From: Rhodospirillaceae bacterium
Lineage (GTDB): Bacteria; Pseudomonadota; Alphaproteobacteria; Rhodospirillales; Rhodospirillaceae
Assembly (NCBI GenBank): GCA_018666155.1
Contig: JABJAH010000017.1
Span: forward strand, 1 to 56,788
Reading direction: 5' to 3'
DNA length: 56,788 nt
Shown here: positions 1 to 7,710 of the stretch, one piece after another
How the letters are laid out: every line of letters starts with the position of its first letter
How positions within the stretch are numbered: position 1 is the first letter of the stretch
The notes under the pieces: model-generated
What the model saw: the letters and a program-made list of their open reading frames with translations, nothing else
Database searches by the model: none
What the model was told of the DNA's origin: nothing
Translations under genes and position numbers: made by a program

Positions 1-2
1 AA

Positions 3-170
3 CCAATACTCCCAATTGCACTCGTTGCGACGGTCCTGATTGTCGGCTGTTCTGATAACGGAGAGTCAGAGACGTCTGCGGCGCCGAAAATTCGACCGGC
101 TAAATTAGTCACGGTTGAAGCCTCATCGAACCAACGCGACTGTCCGTCGTCAGAGAATTTGGAACAGTAG
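3..170 (+). pseudogene. Truncated RND efflux periplasmic adaptor (MFP) N-terminus
   Basis: The frame open from the left edge reads as a hydrophobic signal ending in a lipobox (LIVGC, Cys about residue 16 of the visible part). A Ser/Glu-rich linker follows, then RPAKLVTVEAS, the entry into the first beta-strand of RND membrane-fusion adaptors of the AcrA/MexA type. The frame stops at 168-170 after only 56 visible codons, where a complete adaptor needs about 350 more residues. No continuation is seen in the other two frames before the tRNA fragment at 227. I read it as the 5' remnant of an adaptor gene cut by a rearrangement. The family assignment rests on a short stretch and is moderate. Confidence 0.5.
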
Positions 171-226
171 GGTTGTGAACCTAAGTGAGAGCTTAACCCA
201 TCTTAGTTGTTGATATTAGGGGTGTA

Positions 227-259
227 TGGCGGAGAGGGCGGAATTCGAACCCACGGTCC
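227..259 (-). other. Displaced tRNA-Ser 3'-end fragment
   Basis: Read on the minus strand, these 33 bases match the last 33 bases of the intact tRNA-Ser(CGA) at 53857-53946 (T-arm, acceptor 3' strand and CCA) at 31 of 33 positions. The two differences fall in or beside the 3' strand of the T-stem and disrupt pairing. Nothing resembling the 5' two thirds of a tRNA is present. Such 3'-end copies are the usual crossover scars of integrases that use tRNA genes, so this may be an old attachment site. It lies 3 bp from the stop codon of the amine oxidase gene. No integrase is visible. Confidence 0.7.
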
Positions 260-262
260 TCA

Positions 263-1696
263 TTACCCCAACGCATCCAGCACTTCAAACGCGGCGCGCT
301 CGCCGGATTCCATTGCGCCTTCGAGGCCGCGGGTGGATTGCGAGGTGTGTTCTCCGGCGAAGTGAATGGGGCCAGAGGGTTGCGCCATCGTCTCTTTGTA
401 TTTGGCAATCATGCCGGGCCGCCAATAGGCGTACATGCCACCGGCGTAAGGGTCTTTCGCCCAAGACCAGGAGCGCGCCACGCGCACCTTGCCTTTGGCC
501 GCCGGTCGTGCGGCCACAAGGTCGGCAATCAAGCGCGCCTCGGCTTGCGCCTTGGGCATACGATTAAGGAACTCGGCCAAGCGCCCGGTTGAGAACACAT
601 ACATGCCCACGGCTTCGCCGTTCTCTGTCTGCGGGCCCATGCGGCCCGGTGAGGTATCCATCCACATGCCGGCGGGGAGGCCATCGTTCTCCCAATAGGG
701 GGCGTCGGTTTCAAGGAAGGCATGGAAGCACGAGCCATAAGGCATGGTTTGAATGGCCTCGGCTTGCGGGCCGGTGATGCGCGGATCAAAGGTCACGAAT
801 TTCAAGGCCGAGAACGGCAGGGTGACAATCACCTTCTTGCCGGTAAACACGCGGCCATCGTCGGCCACCACTTCAACACCCGCGCCACCGGTGCGAATAC
901 CGGCAATGGGGGTGTTGCGATGAATCGCCCCGGTCATCGCGCTGGCCATGGCGTTGACCAGGCTGGAGTTGCCGCCTTCAATTTTCCAAAAGTTGGGGGG
1001 CTCCGGCTCGGATTGGGATTTGGCAAAGTTCCACACGTGCATCATGTGCACGGAGGACAACTCATCAATGGTGTGGCCGTAGCCCGGGTTGGTATCCATG
1101 CCCAAACGGATTTCCGCTTCGCTGTGCCCTTTGGCCAACATCATGTCGCGCAAGGAGACATCGTGCTGGGTGATGCTTGGCTCCCACCAGGACTCAAGGT
1201 CATCAAACAGACTGTACTTATCAATCATGCGGAAGCGATAGGCGGCGGGCGTGAGCGTTTTGGCATCACCCTGAAACGGATTGAGCGGATGATCCGCCCA
1301 GTCTTTGTTGAGAATGTTCGTGCCCTTGATGTGGATGTGACTGCCGAAGCCACTGCCCTGCGCCGGTGAGCGCTTGACGCCAAGGCGGTCACAAAAATCG
1401 AGGAAACGCGCGTACATGGCGCCGACGGAGGAGCCACCCGCCTCCGGCTGACCGGGTAAGTCGGTCATGGTGTAGCAGCGACCGCCGATGCGGTCCTTGG
1501 CCTCAACAATCGCGGTGGTGTAGCCCTCGCTCTCGAGCCAGCTGGCCGCGGTGAGGCCGGAGAGGCCCGCGCCAACAATAATCACATCAGCGGTATCGGC
1601 GGCGCGGGCGCGGCGCGGTGTCAGCCCGGTCGCCAACGCCGTCCCCGCCATCAGGCCGAGGCTGGTGCGTCTGGATAGAAAGGACGTGGTGGTCAT
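263..1696 (-). CDS. Tat-exported flavin monoamine oxidase-family protein
   Basis: This 477-residue FAD enzyme belongs to the amine oxidase family (oxidative deamination of amines or amino acids, giving H2O2). A twin-arginine signal (SRRTSLGLM, residues 9-17) with an AxA-type end predicts export of the folded, FAD-loaded protein to the periplasm. The Rossmann motif VIIVGAGLSGL is at about residues 39-49, followed by the family's E-A-K/R-RIGGRC element. The C-terminal FAD-binding segment HFAGEHTS...GLEGAMESGERAA closes the protein, so both ends of the family domain are present. The substrate cannot be told. The gene ends next to the tRNA-Ser fragment and is preceded by the repeat array at 1771-1880, so it may be island cargo. 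Confidence 0.88.
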   Translation of the reverse strand: MTTTSFLSRRTSLGLMAGTALATGLTPRRARAADTADVIIVGAGLSGLTAASWLESEGYTTAIVEAKDRIGGRCYTMTDLPGQPEAGGSSVGAMYARFLDFCDRLGVKRSPAQGSGFGSHIHIKGTNILNKDWADHPLNPFQGDAKTLTPAAYRFRMIDKYSLFDDLESWWEPSITQHDVSLRDMMLAKGHSEAEIRLGMDTNPGYGHTIDELSSVHMMHVWNFAKSQSEPEPPNFWKIEGGNSSLVNAMASAMTGAIHRNTPIAGIRTGGAGVEVVADDGRVFTGKKVIVTLPFSALKFVTFDPRITGPQAEAIQTMPYGSCFHAFLETDAPYWENDGLPAGMWMDTSPGRMGPQTENGEAVGMYVFSTGRLAEFLNRMPKAQAEARLIADLVAARPAAKGKVRVARSWSWAKDPYAGGMYAYWRPGMIAKYKETMAQPSGPIHFAGEHTSQSTRGLEGAMESGERAAFEVLDALG

Positions 1697-1770
1697 GGCG
1701 TTGTTCTCCGCAGCTTGGGATCAAGCAGCTTACACCCTGCGCAGCATTCTTTCGCGCCCCTAAACATAGT

Positions 1771-1880
1771 GTATGGGCTCGTTTGTATTTCTGTGGTGCA
1801 TGGGGTCGTTTACCCAAACGCACCTGCATGGGCTCGATGAGAGGAACGAACAGTGCATGGGCTCGTTCCTCTCTATTTCC
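1771..1880. repeat. Four imperfect ~28-bp repeats with an 11-bp hairpin
   Basis: A core close to GCATGGGCTCGTT begins at 1771, 1798, 1826 and 1855, giving spacings of 27, 28 and 29 bp; the copies are imperfect. Within the last two units, 1839-1849 and 1863-1873 are perfect 11-base inverted repeats (GAGAGGAACGA and its complement) around a 13-base loop holding the core. A weaker hairpin (CGTTT-ACCC-AAACG) lies in the second unit. The array sits between the end of the FGE-like operon and the start of the amine oxidase gene. It could be a transcript-end structure, a protein-binding array or a short palindromic element. It lacks the U-run of a standard terminator. Confidence 0.65.
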
Positions 1881-1895
1881 ATATAACTTTTTCGC

Positions 1896-3314
1896 TCAGC
1901 CGCCGGAATCGACCTGTTGCACGTTAATCCGTGTGCCATCGGGCGTGTACACCGTGCCTTCATAGCCGACCACGCTGGTCATCTGCCCAGACAGACGAGA
2001 AGGCTGCGAGGCGATCTGCACACCCATGGCCTCGAGCTTTTCAAAGGTCGCGAAGATGTCCGCCACTTTAACCACCAGTAGAGACTCGCCAGCGCGGGGA
2101 CGCTGTGCCCCCTCGCGCTCAATCGGCGCGAACTCATCACCGTTCGAGCCCAGCAGGCCGATCATCGGGCCAGTCCCACCAGCCGAGGTCATCATGACAA
2201 AGTGCGCGCGATTGCCCTCATCCAAGTTGAGCGATCCAGCGGTTTCCTCGCCACCGAATTCTTCATCCTCAAACGAGACGCGATAGCCCATGGCGTCTGA
2301 CCAAAACGCCTTAGACAGTTCGACATCCGAGGTGAACAACGTCATGCGACGAATGCTGCCGCCCTCGCCAACTTCGCCTCCTGTACCGAGATCGCGCGCC
2401 ACCCGAAAGCCAAACTGGGTGTTGTGTTTCTCAATCGGATCACGCCCGGGCCAAGCAATGCGATTGCGTTCGGGCGCTGACAGCCAGCCGCCACCGCGCG
2501 TTGTGTGCATGTCGCAGCCCACATCCCATTTCCAGGCCGAGCCATCGCGTGGTCGTCCGACATGCGTTGCCGCCCAGCAATCTTCGGTCCACTCCCAAAC
2601 ATTACCGATCATGTCGTAGAGACCAAAAGCGTTGGGCTTGAACTGCCCCACCGGGGCGAGATCCGCATAGCCGTCGCGACACGTCGCCGGGAACCAAGGG
2701 AACGGATATTCTTCGGCGCCATCGAGATCGAACGTGTTGGCCCAGGCGCAGGCTTGACCAGAACTGCTGCCCCAAAAGCGCGGCGTTGTCGTGCCGGCCC
2801 GCGCCGCATATTCCCATTCCGCTTCACTCAACAAGCGGTAGCGTTTGCCGGTGATCTCAGCGAGCCACCCCACATAGGCTTTTGCATCGTTCCACGACAC
2901 ACAGCCCACCGGATGTTCATCCTTCACCCGCTTGGGCTGACGGCGGTCCTGCCAGCTTGCGGTGGGGTCATCGTTGAACCCGATGTCATCGTTCCACACC
3001 CGGCATTCGTCTTTGACCACGTAGCCCGTCGCCTCGACGAAGGCCTCGAACTGACCATGGGTCACCTCGAACCGACCGGCAGCGAACATATAATCGATCG
3101 TGACTTTTACCTGTGGGCCTTCACCACGGACGAGATCAACCTCGCGGTCACTGATCGGCGTGCCCATCAGGAATGTGCCGCTCGGGATCACCACCAACTC
3201 CGGGCAATCGTCACAATCTTTGACGACATCGCCAGCACTGAGCCGATCATCGGATTGCGCAGTGGCTGCCGATGAGAAGGCGAGCGTCGCCATCAGAACT
3301 AAAAATCGATTCAT
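1896..3314 (-). CDS. Exported FGE-like protein fused to a C-terminal VOC domain
   Basis: The start is placed at ATG 3314 behind a GGGAG ribosome site; an upstream GTG at 3329 would overlap the preceding stop. A signal peptide (MNRFLVLM...ATAQ) is followed by a formylglycine-generating-enzyme (SUMF1/EgtB/PvdO) domain to about residue 310. Its landmarks are DCDDCPELVVIPSG, EVTHGQF, LLSEAEWEYAARAG, YDMIGNVWEW and RGGGW. The C-terminal ~150 residues form a glyoxalase/VOC domain beginning MTLFTSDVELSKAFW. The catalytic cysteines of true FGE, expected just after RGGGW, are absent, so sulfatase activation is unlikely. Six further Cys besides CxxC recur in the two neighbouring paralogues, consistent with a disulfide-bonded periplasmic fold. 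This is the third gene of a three-paralogue operon; its substrate is unknown. Confidence 0.85.
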   Translation of the reverse strand: MNRFLVLMATLAFSSAATAQSDDRLSAGDVVKDCDDCPELVVIPSGTFLMGTPISDREVDLVRGEGPQVKVTIDYMFAAGRFEVTHGQFEAFVEATGYVVKDECRVWNDDIGFNDDPTASWQDRRQPKRVKDEHPVGCVSWNDAKAYVGWLAEITGKRYRLLSEAEWEYAARAGTTTPRFWGSSSGQACAWANTFDLDGAEEYPFPWFPATCRDGYADLAPVGQFKPNAFGLYDMIGNVWEWTEDCWAATHVGRPRDGSAWKWDVGCDMHTTRGGGWLSAPERNRIAWPGRDPIEKHNTQFGFRVARDLGTGGEVGEGGSIRRMTLFTSDVELSKAFWSDAMGYRVSFEDEEFGGEETAGSLNLDEGNRAHFVMMTSAGGTGPMIGLLGSNGDEFAPIEREGAQRPRAGESLLVVKVADIFATFEKLEAMGVQIASQPSRLSGQMTSVVGYEGTVYTPDGTRINVQQVDSGG

Positions 3315-3325
3315 AGTCTTCTCCC

Positions 3326-4255
3326 TCACTTCAACTCACGGACGACACGAAAACCAAGATCATTGCCTCGGCCTTCTGGGGCTCCGCTGGCCCGGCGGGC
3401 CGGACGAACATTCGTTGGCCGACTGTACCAGCCACCGCCACGCACGACCCGGCGTTCGCAGCCGCCGTTCCAAACCCACGCTCTTTCGTCGGCTGGACGC
3501 CCCCAATAACTGGTGGTGTAGCAATCCTGCACCCGCTCCCAGAGATTACCCATCATGTCGTAAAGGCCGTAGGTACTGGGTGCAAAGCTGGCGACCGGCG
3601 CCACATCGGCATAGCCATCGTTGCAGCGAGCATAGGGCCAGGGCAGCGTATAGTCTTTCTGAGACTCGCCATCGTAAGCATTGGCATGTTCGCAAGTCAG
3701 CGACAGCGACACACCTTCAAAAGAATTATTCGCCCCCCAAGGCCGCGGCGCTGTTGTTCCGGCTCGGGCGGCGTATTCCCACTCAGACTCAGAGGGCAGC
3801 CGGTAGGTCTGACCCGTCACGTCGGACAGCCAATCCGCATAGGCAACGCTGGCCGCAAAATCGATACAGGACACCGGATGATTATCTTTCGGCCGACGCG
3901 GCTGAATTGGCTTTTGCCAACTCGCTTTCGAGTCCTCGGTATTGCCGCCTTGGATGACGTTGCACCCGACACCGGCATCGTATCCGGTGGCGTCGACAAA
4001 CGCGCGGAACTGACCGATGGTCACTTCGGTTTCCCCGATGGCGAAGGCTGACCGAATCGAGACCCGGATCGGCGGCCCCTCACCGGACTCTTCATTCACT
4101 TCATAGGCGCCGACCGGCGTCCCCATAACAAAGTCACCCGCTGGAATGACGACCATACGTGGACAGTCATCACAGTCTTGGATCACGACACCCGGTTCTT
4201 GCCCGGATGCAGATGTCGCAAAGAAGAACGCTACCAAACCAATGACTGTTTTCAT
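3326..4255 (-). CDS. Exported FGE-like (SUMF1/EgtB/PvdO family) protein, middle copy
   Basis: This 309-residue protein has a signal peptide (MKTVIGLVAFFFATSASG) and one FGE-sulfatase domain. Visible landmarks are DCDDCPRMVVIPAGDFVMG near residue 28, EVTIGQF, LPSESEWEYAARAG, YGLYDMMGNLWE and RGGGWYSRP, ending GFRVVREL. The two active-site cysteines that authentic FGE carries after the RGG[SG]W motif are missing. The eight cysteines shared by the three tandem copies are all present. Its ATG overlaps the stop of the upstream copy in an ATGA, so translation is probably coupled. Family members include FGE, the ergothioneine oxidase EgtB and the pyoverdine enzyme PvdO; none of these roles is supported here. 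Confidence 0.85.
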   Translation of the reverse strand: MKTVIGLVAFFFATSASGQEPGVVIQDCDDCPRMVVIPAGDFVMGTPVGAYEVNEESGEGPPIRVSIRSAFAIGETEVTIGQFRAFVDATGYDAGVGCNVIQGGNTEDSKASWQKPIQPRRPKDNHPVSCIDFAASVAYADWLSDVTGQTYRLPSESEWEYAARAGTTAPRPWGANNSFEGVSLSLTCEHANAYDGESQKDYTLPWPYARCNDGYADVAPVASFAPSTYGLYDMMGNLWERVQDCYTTSYWGRPADERAWVWNGGCERRVVRGGGWYSRPTNVRPARRASGAPEGRGNDLGFRVVRELK

Positions 4256-5196
4256 GGCGCGCTCCGTTCGGCGGTCGAAAGGTCACGGGCGACCCGGAAC
4301 CCTCCGAAGTCGAAGCGATGAGTCGCATTGGCGTCGCCATGATAGCCGGGCCGAATGCGGGCGACCGACGTCATCCACCCTCCGCCGCGCTGAATGATGC
4401 GGGCGCAGCCGCCCTCCCAAACCCAAGCACTGCCATCTTTAGGGCGGCCGATATGGGATTTGGTCGCGCAATCTTCAGCAAACTCCCAGACGTTTCCGAG
4501 CATGTCATAGAGGCCAAAAGCGTTTGGCTGGAGCGATCCCACTGGAGCAACACCTTCAAAGCCATCGCGACAGGCCATGTGCGTCCACGCTAGGGGATAG
4601 CGTTCGCGGCTATCCAGATCGTACCCGTTGACCCAAGCGCACCCTTGATGGGGATTGTTACCCCAGGGATATAACGCGCTTGATCCGGCACGGGCGGCGT
4701 ATTCCCATTCGGCCTCGGTCGGCAAGCGATAGGCGAGACCGGATTTGTTGGCGAGCCACGACACGTAAGCCTTTGCGTCCTGCCATGAGACACAACTCAC
4801 CGGATGGTGCGGCTTGGGCTTCGCCGGAACACCGGGACGTTTCCACGTCCGGTTATCATCGTCGTCGTAGCGTTGCAGATCGTCGTTCCAGACCCGGCAG
4901 CGGACCGTCGGTTCGAAACCTGTGTCTCTGGCAAACGCGGCAAACTCGCCATGGGTGACCTCAAAACGCCCGATGGCGAATGCGTTGGGAATTGTCATCT
5001 GGACGGGAGGTTGTTCCCCGGTTTCATTATGGACCGGTACGCCGAGCGGCGTTCCCATGCGATATTCACCAGCGGGCACAACCACCAGCTCGGGACAGAA
5101 TTCACAATCAGAAAGGATGTCGCCGGGGCCTGCGTGGGCTGGAGCAGCGCCAAAGAGAGACTCCAGAATAATCGCCAGCGCCGCAACCGTCTTCAC
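4252..5196 (-). CDS. Exported FGE-like (SUMF1/EgtB/PvdO family) protein, first copy
   Basis: This is the first gene of the three-copy operon. It has a GTG start behind GGGAGG with 6-base spacing, 314 residues, and a signal peptide ending AHA. The FGE-like domain shows DCEFCPELVVVPAG, RFEVTHGEF, RLPTEAEWEYAARAG, LYDMLGNVWEF and RGGGWMTS, ending FGGFRVARDL. The catalytic Cys pair of FGE is missing, as in the other copies, while the N-terminal CxxC and six other cysteines are kept. The Mo-hydroxylase gene lies 92 bp upstream on the same strand, so the four genes could be co-transcribed. No substrate is known. Confidence 0.85.
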   Translation of the reverse strand: MKTVAALAIILESLFGAAPAHAGPGDILSDCEFCPELVVVPAGEYRMGTPLGVPVHNETGEQPPVQMTIPNAFAIGRFEVTHGEFAAFARDTGFEPTVRCRVWNDDLQRYDDDDNRTWKRPGVPAKPKPHHPVSCVSWQDAKAYVSWLANKSGLAYRLPTEAEWEYAARAGSSALYPWGNNPHQGCAWVNGYDLDSRERYPLAWTHMACRDGFEGVAPVGSLQPNAFGLYDMLGNVWEFAEDCATKSHIGRPKDGSAWVWEGGCARIIQRGGGWMTSVARIRPGYHGDANATHRFDFGGFRVARDLSTAERSAP

Positions 5197-5287
5197 CCTG
5201 AACCTCCCTTATGAAGCGCATGTTTCCACGCCTCTTTAGAAAAGAGCTTAGAGAAGACCTCTGCGACTCACCATAGGAGTCTAGGGC

Positions 5288-7453
5288 TTAGGCGATTCCG
5301 TATCCGGACGTCGGCAACGGCAGGCGCCGCAGACGCTGGCCTGTTGCCGCGAAGATCGCATTGGCAACCGCCGGCGCCGTTGCCGGCACCGCGGCTTCTC
5401 CGGCCCCGCCAACGATTTCCTTGGACTCCAGCAGCGCCACTTCAACTTCTGGCATGTTTGCCAGACGCATCACATCGTAGTCGTGGAAGTTGGACTGCTC
5501 GACGACGCCATTCTTGACCGTAATCTCGCCGAACATCGTCGCGCTAAGTGCGTAGGTGATGCCGCTTTCCATTTGATGCACGACATTGGATGGATCCAGG
5601 GCGAAACCACAATCGTAGGCGCACCAAATTTTGACCACTTCGAGATCACCGCTAGAGATATCGATCTCTGCGACCTGCGCATTCACCGAACCGAACCCGG
5701 GACAAAAAGCGATGCCAAGGCCACGGCCCGATGGCATTTCCCGGCCCCATCCAGCCATCTCCGCAACTTTGTCCAGCACAGCGATCTCGCGTGGTTTGTC
5801 GATAATCAAGCTGCGGCGAAATTCATAGGGGTCCTTGCCAGCGAAGTAGGCGAGCTCATCCATTGCGCTTTCGGAAAAGAAACCATTTTGCGATGACGCC
5901 ACGCCGCGCCAGAAACCAACCGGCACAACCGGCTTGTATTCGACATAATCAACTAACGTGTTTGGAATGGCGTATGAGCCACCGATCGCACCGCCGAGAG
6001 ACGTCGGATCAGGAAAATTACGCGGTCGATTCTGAAACTGAAGGATTGATTCACCGGCCAAGCGGCTATGCATGGCAACCAAATTGCCTTCGTCATCCAG
6101 TGATGCCTTGATCCTCGCGACATAAGCCGCGCGATAGAAGTCATGTTGAATGTCTTGTTCACGGGTCCAGATCAGACTCACCGGCCGGCCCTTGACTGCC
6201 ATAGCGGCCTGCACCGATTGACGGGCAAAATCCGGTTCCCATTTGCGGCCAAAGCCACCGCCGGCAAATGTGTTTTGAAGGCTTACGTTTTCTAGCGAGA
6301 GCCCAGTGATCTCTGCCGCTTGTTCTCGGGCCAAATCCTGCTGTTGGTGGGGCGACCACATCTGGCAATGACCATCGGTGACCAACGCCGTCGACGCCAT
6401 TGGCTCCATGCAGGCATGAGCCAAAAAGGGCACTTCGTACTCTGCCTCAAAAGACCGTGTGGACTCGGCGATGACGGCGGGGGCATCCCCCTTGGTACCA
6501 AAGAAAGGTCTGGCTTCGTCGTCCAAAGACGCACGCATTTCCTGCCACATGTCATGGGAGTTGAGGCTATCCATGCCCTTAAAGTCCCACTCGACATCAA
6601 GAGATTCAGCGGCCTTCTTGGCCTGCCAAAACGTCTCACCGATCACCGCGATACCGCCATCAACGTCAGTCACAGCAACAACGCCGGGATGGGAGAGGAC
6701 TGCGTCACGATCATCGCGAATGATTTCGCCGCCATAGACCGGTGACGTCCGTAACGCCGCATAAAGTTTGCCGTCTAACGCGATATCCGCACCGTAGTCC
6801 GCTGAGCCATCCACTTTAGCCGGCGTATCCTTGCGCGGCACAACTTTGCCCAAGAGCTTAAAGTCGGAGCGATCTTTGAGCGCAGGCTCTTCTGACGGAA
6901 CCAACTGAGCCGCAGCATCGGCCACATCGCCAAAGCGCACGGTTCGGCCAGATTCTGCGTGGGTGATAATGCCGCGATCTACGGATAGCTCTGCCGCATC
7001 AACGTTGAGCTTTTGGGCGGCCGCACGGACCAGCATGTCTTTTGCAGCGGCGCCGGTTTTCCGAAGTACGTCGTAGTAGCCACGGGTCGCATCAGAACCG
7101 CCCGTAGATTGCCGGCCGTCTTTCGCTGGATTGCCATACGCCGGATTAGCCGTCGCTAGCCTGACCTCGACCAAATCCCAATCCGCATCCATCTCCTCGG
7201 CAACAATCTTCGGCAGGGTTGTATATACGCCCTGACCGATCTCGACGCCCGGAACGACGATGGAAACCCGGTTATCCGGCATAACTTGAACAAACGCGTT
7301 CAACTCGGCGTTTTCGCCCCCCGCCACTGTCGCTGCTGATAAAGGCAATCGCGCACCCAGAACCAGGCCACCCACTGCGGCCGAGGTTACAAAAAATGTC
7401 CGGCGGCTCAATCGAGTCTTTGACGAGGCGGGACGAGACGGTTGAAAGGTCAT
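5288..7453 (-). CDS. Tat-exported molybdopterin-binding (xanthine dehydrogenase-family) large subunit
   Basis: This 721-residue Mo-hydroxylase large subunit resembles the isoquinoline 1-oxidoreductase beta (IorB) branch of the xanthine oxidase family. A twin-arginine signal (SRRTFFVTSAAVGG) predicts periplasmic export. Family landmarks are VVPGVEIGQGVYTTLPKIVAEE near residue 70, the Mo-cofactor motif AGGGFGRKWEPDF near 395, and the C-terminal GGAGEAAVPATAPAVANAI holding the expected catalytic Glu. Enzymes of this branch usually work with a small [2Fe-2S] subunit and often a cytochrome c. Neither is encoded next to it, so partners must be elsewhere or replaced. The reaction should be hydroxylation of an aldehyde or N-heterocycle; the substrate is unknown. 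Confidence 0.87.
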   Translation of the reverse strand: MTFQPSRPASSKTRLSRRTFFVTSAAVGGLVLGARLPLSAATVAGGENAELNAFVQVMPDNRVSIVVPGVEIGQGVYTTLPKIVAEEMDADWDLVEVRLATANPAYGNPAKDGRQSTGGSDATRGYYDVLRKTGAAAKDMLVRAAAQKLNVDAAELSVDRGIITHAESGRTVRFGDVADAAAQLVPSEEPALKDRSDFKLLGKVVPRKDTPAKVDGSADYGADIALDGKLYAALRTSPVYGGEIIRDDRDAVLSHPGVVAVTDVDGGIAVIGETFWQAKKAAESLDVEWDFKGMDSLNSHDMWQEMRASLDDEARPFFGTKGDAPAVIAESTRSFEAEYEVPFLAHACMEPMASTALVTDGHCQMWSPHQQQDLAREQAAEITGLSLENVSLQNTFAGGGFGRKWEPDFARQSVQAAMAVKGRPVSLIWTREQDIQHDFYRAAYVARIKASLDDEGNLVAMHSRLAGESILQFQNRPRNFPDPTSLGGAIGGSYAIPNTLVDYVEYKPVVPVGFWRGVASSQNGFFSESAMDELAYFAGKDPYEFRRSLIIDKPREIAVLDKVAEMAGWGREMPSGRGLGIAFCPGFGSVNAQVAEIDISSGDLEVVKIWCAYDCGFALDPSNVVHQMESGITYALSATMFGEITVKNGVVEQSNFHDYDVMRLANMPEVEVALLESKEIVGGAGEAAVPATAPAVANAIFAATGQRLRRLPLPTSGYGIA

Positions 7454-7710
7454 GACAGGCTTCCTTGGATTGGCTCAAAGCGGCATTTTCTATGCGTTAG
7501 GTGTACCATAGCGATAATCGGGGACCAAAGAAGACAGACGAATTTCGACCAATCAATCATCCCGCGAGCACCAAACATACATGCATGGTTTTGAAGCCTC
7601 TAAGCAGGGTTATTGTGATCATTGTGCGGCTTTTCCCAGGCGCTCCCTAGCGCCACAGACCCTTCGTTGATACTTTCGGACCTTATCAAAGCTTCGTGAG
7701 GTTCCCCGCC

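Noticed and set aside
1771..1880. CRISPR-like array
   Set aside because: There are only four imperfect copies of a ~13-bp core, with spacers that are themselves partly repetitive and palindromic, and no cas genes.
1760..1963. 67-codon minus-strand reading frame with repeated N-x-P-M-H segments
   Set aside because: It is the translation of the DNA repeat array and overlaps the end of the FGE-VOC gene, with no ribosome site or conserved protein character.
1896..2400. VOC domain as a methylmalonyl-CoA epimerase serving the mutase genes
   Set aside because: The domain is fused behind a signal peptide and an FGE-like domain and should be periplasmic, whereas the mutase pathway is cytosolic.
2505..3275. 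256-codon plus-strand frame opposite the FGE-VOC gene
   Set aside because: It is the antisense shadow of a well-supported exported protein gene, without family motifs.
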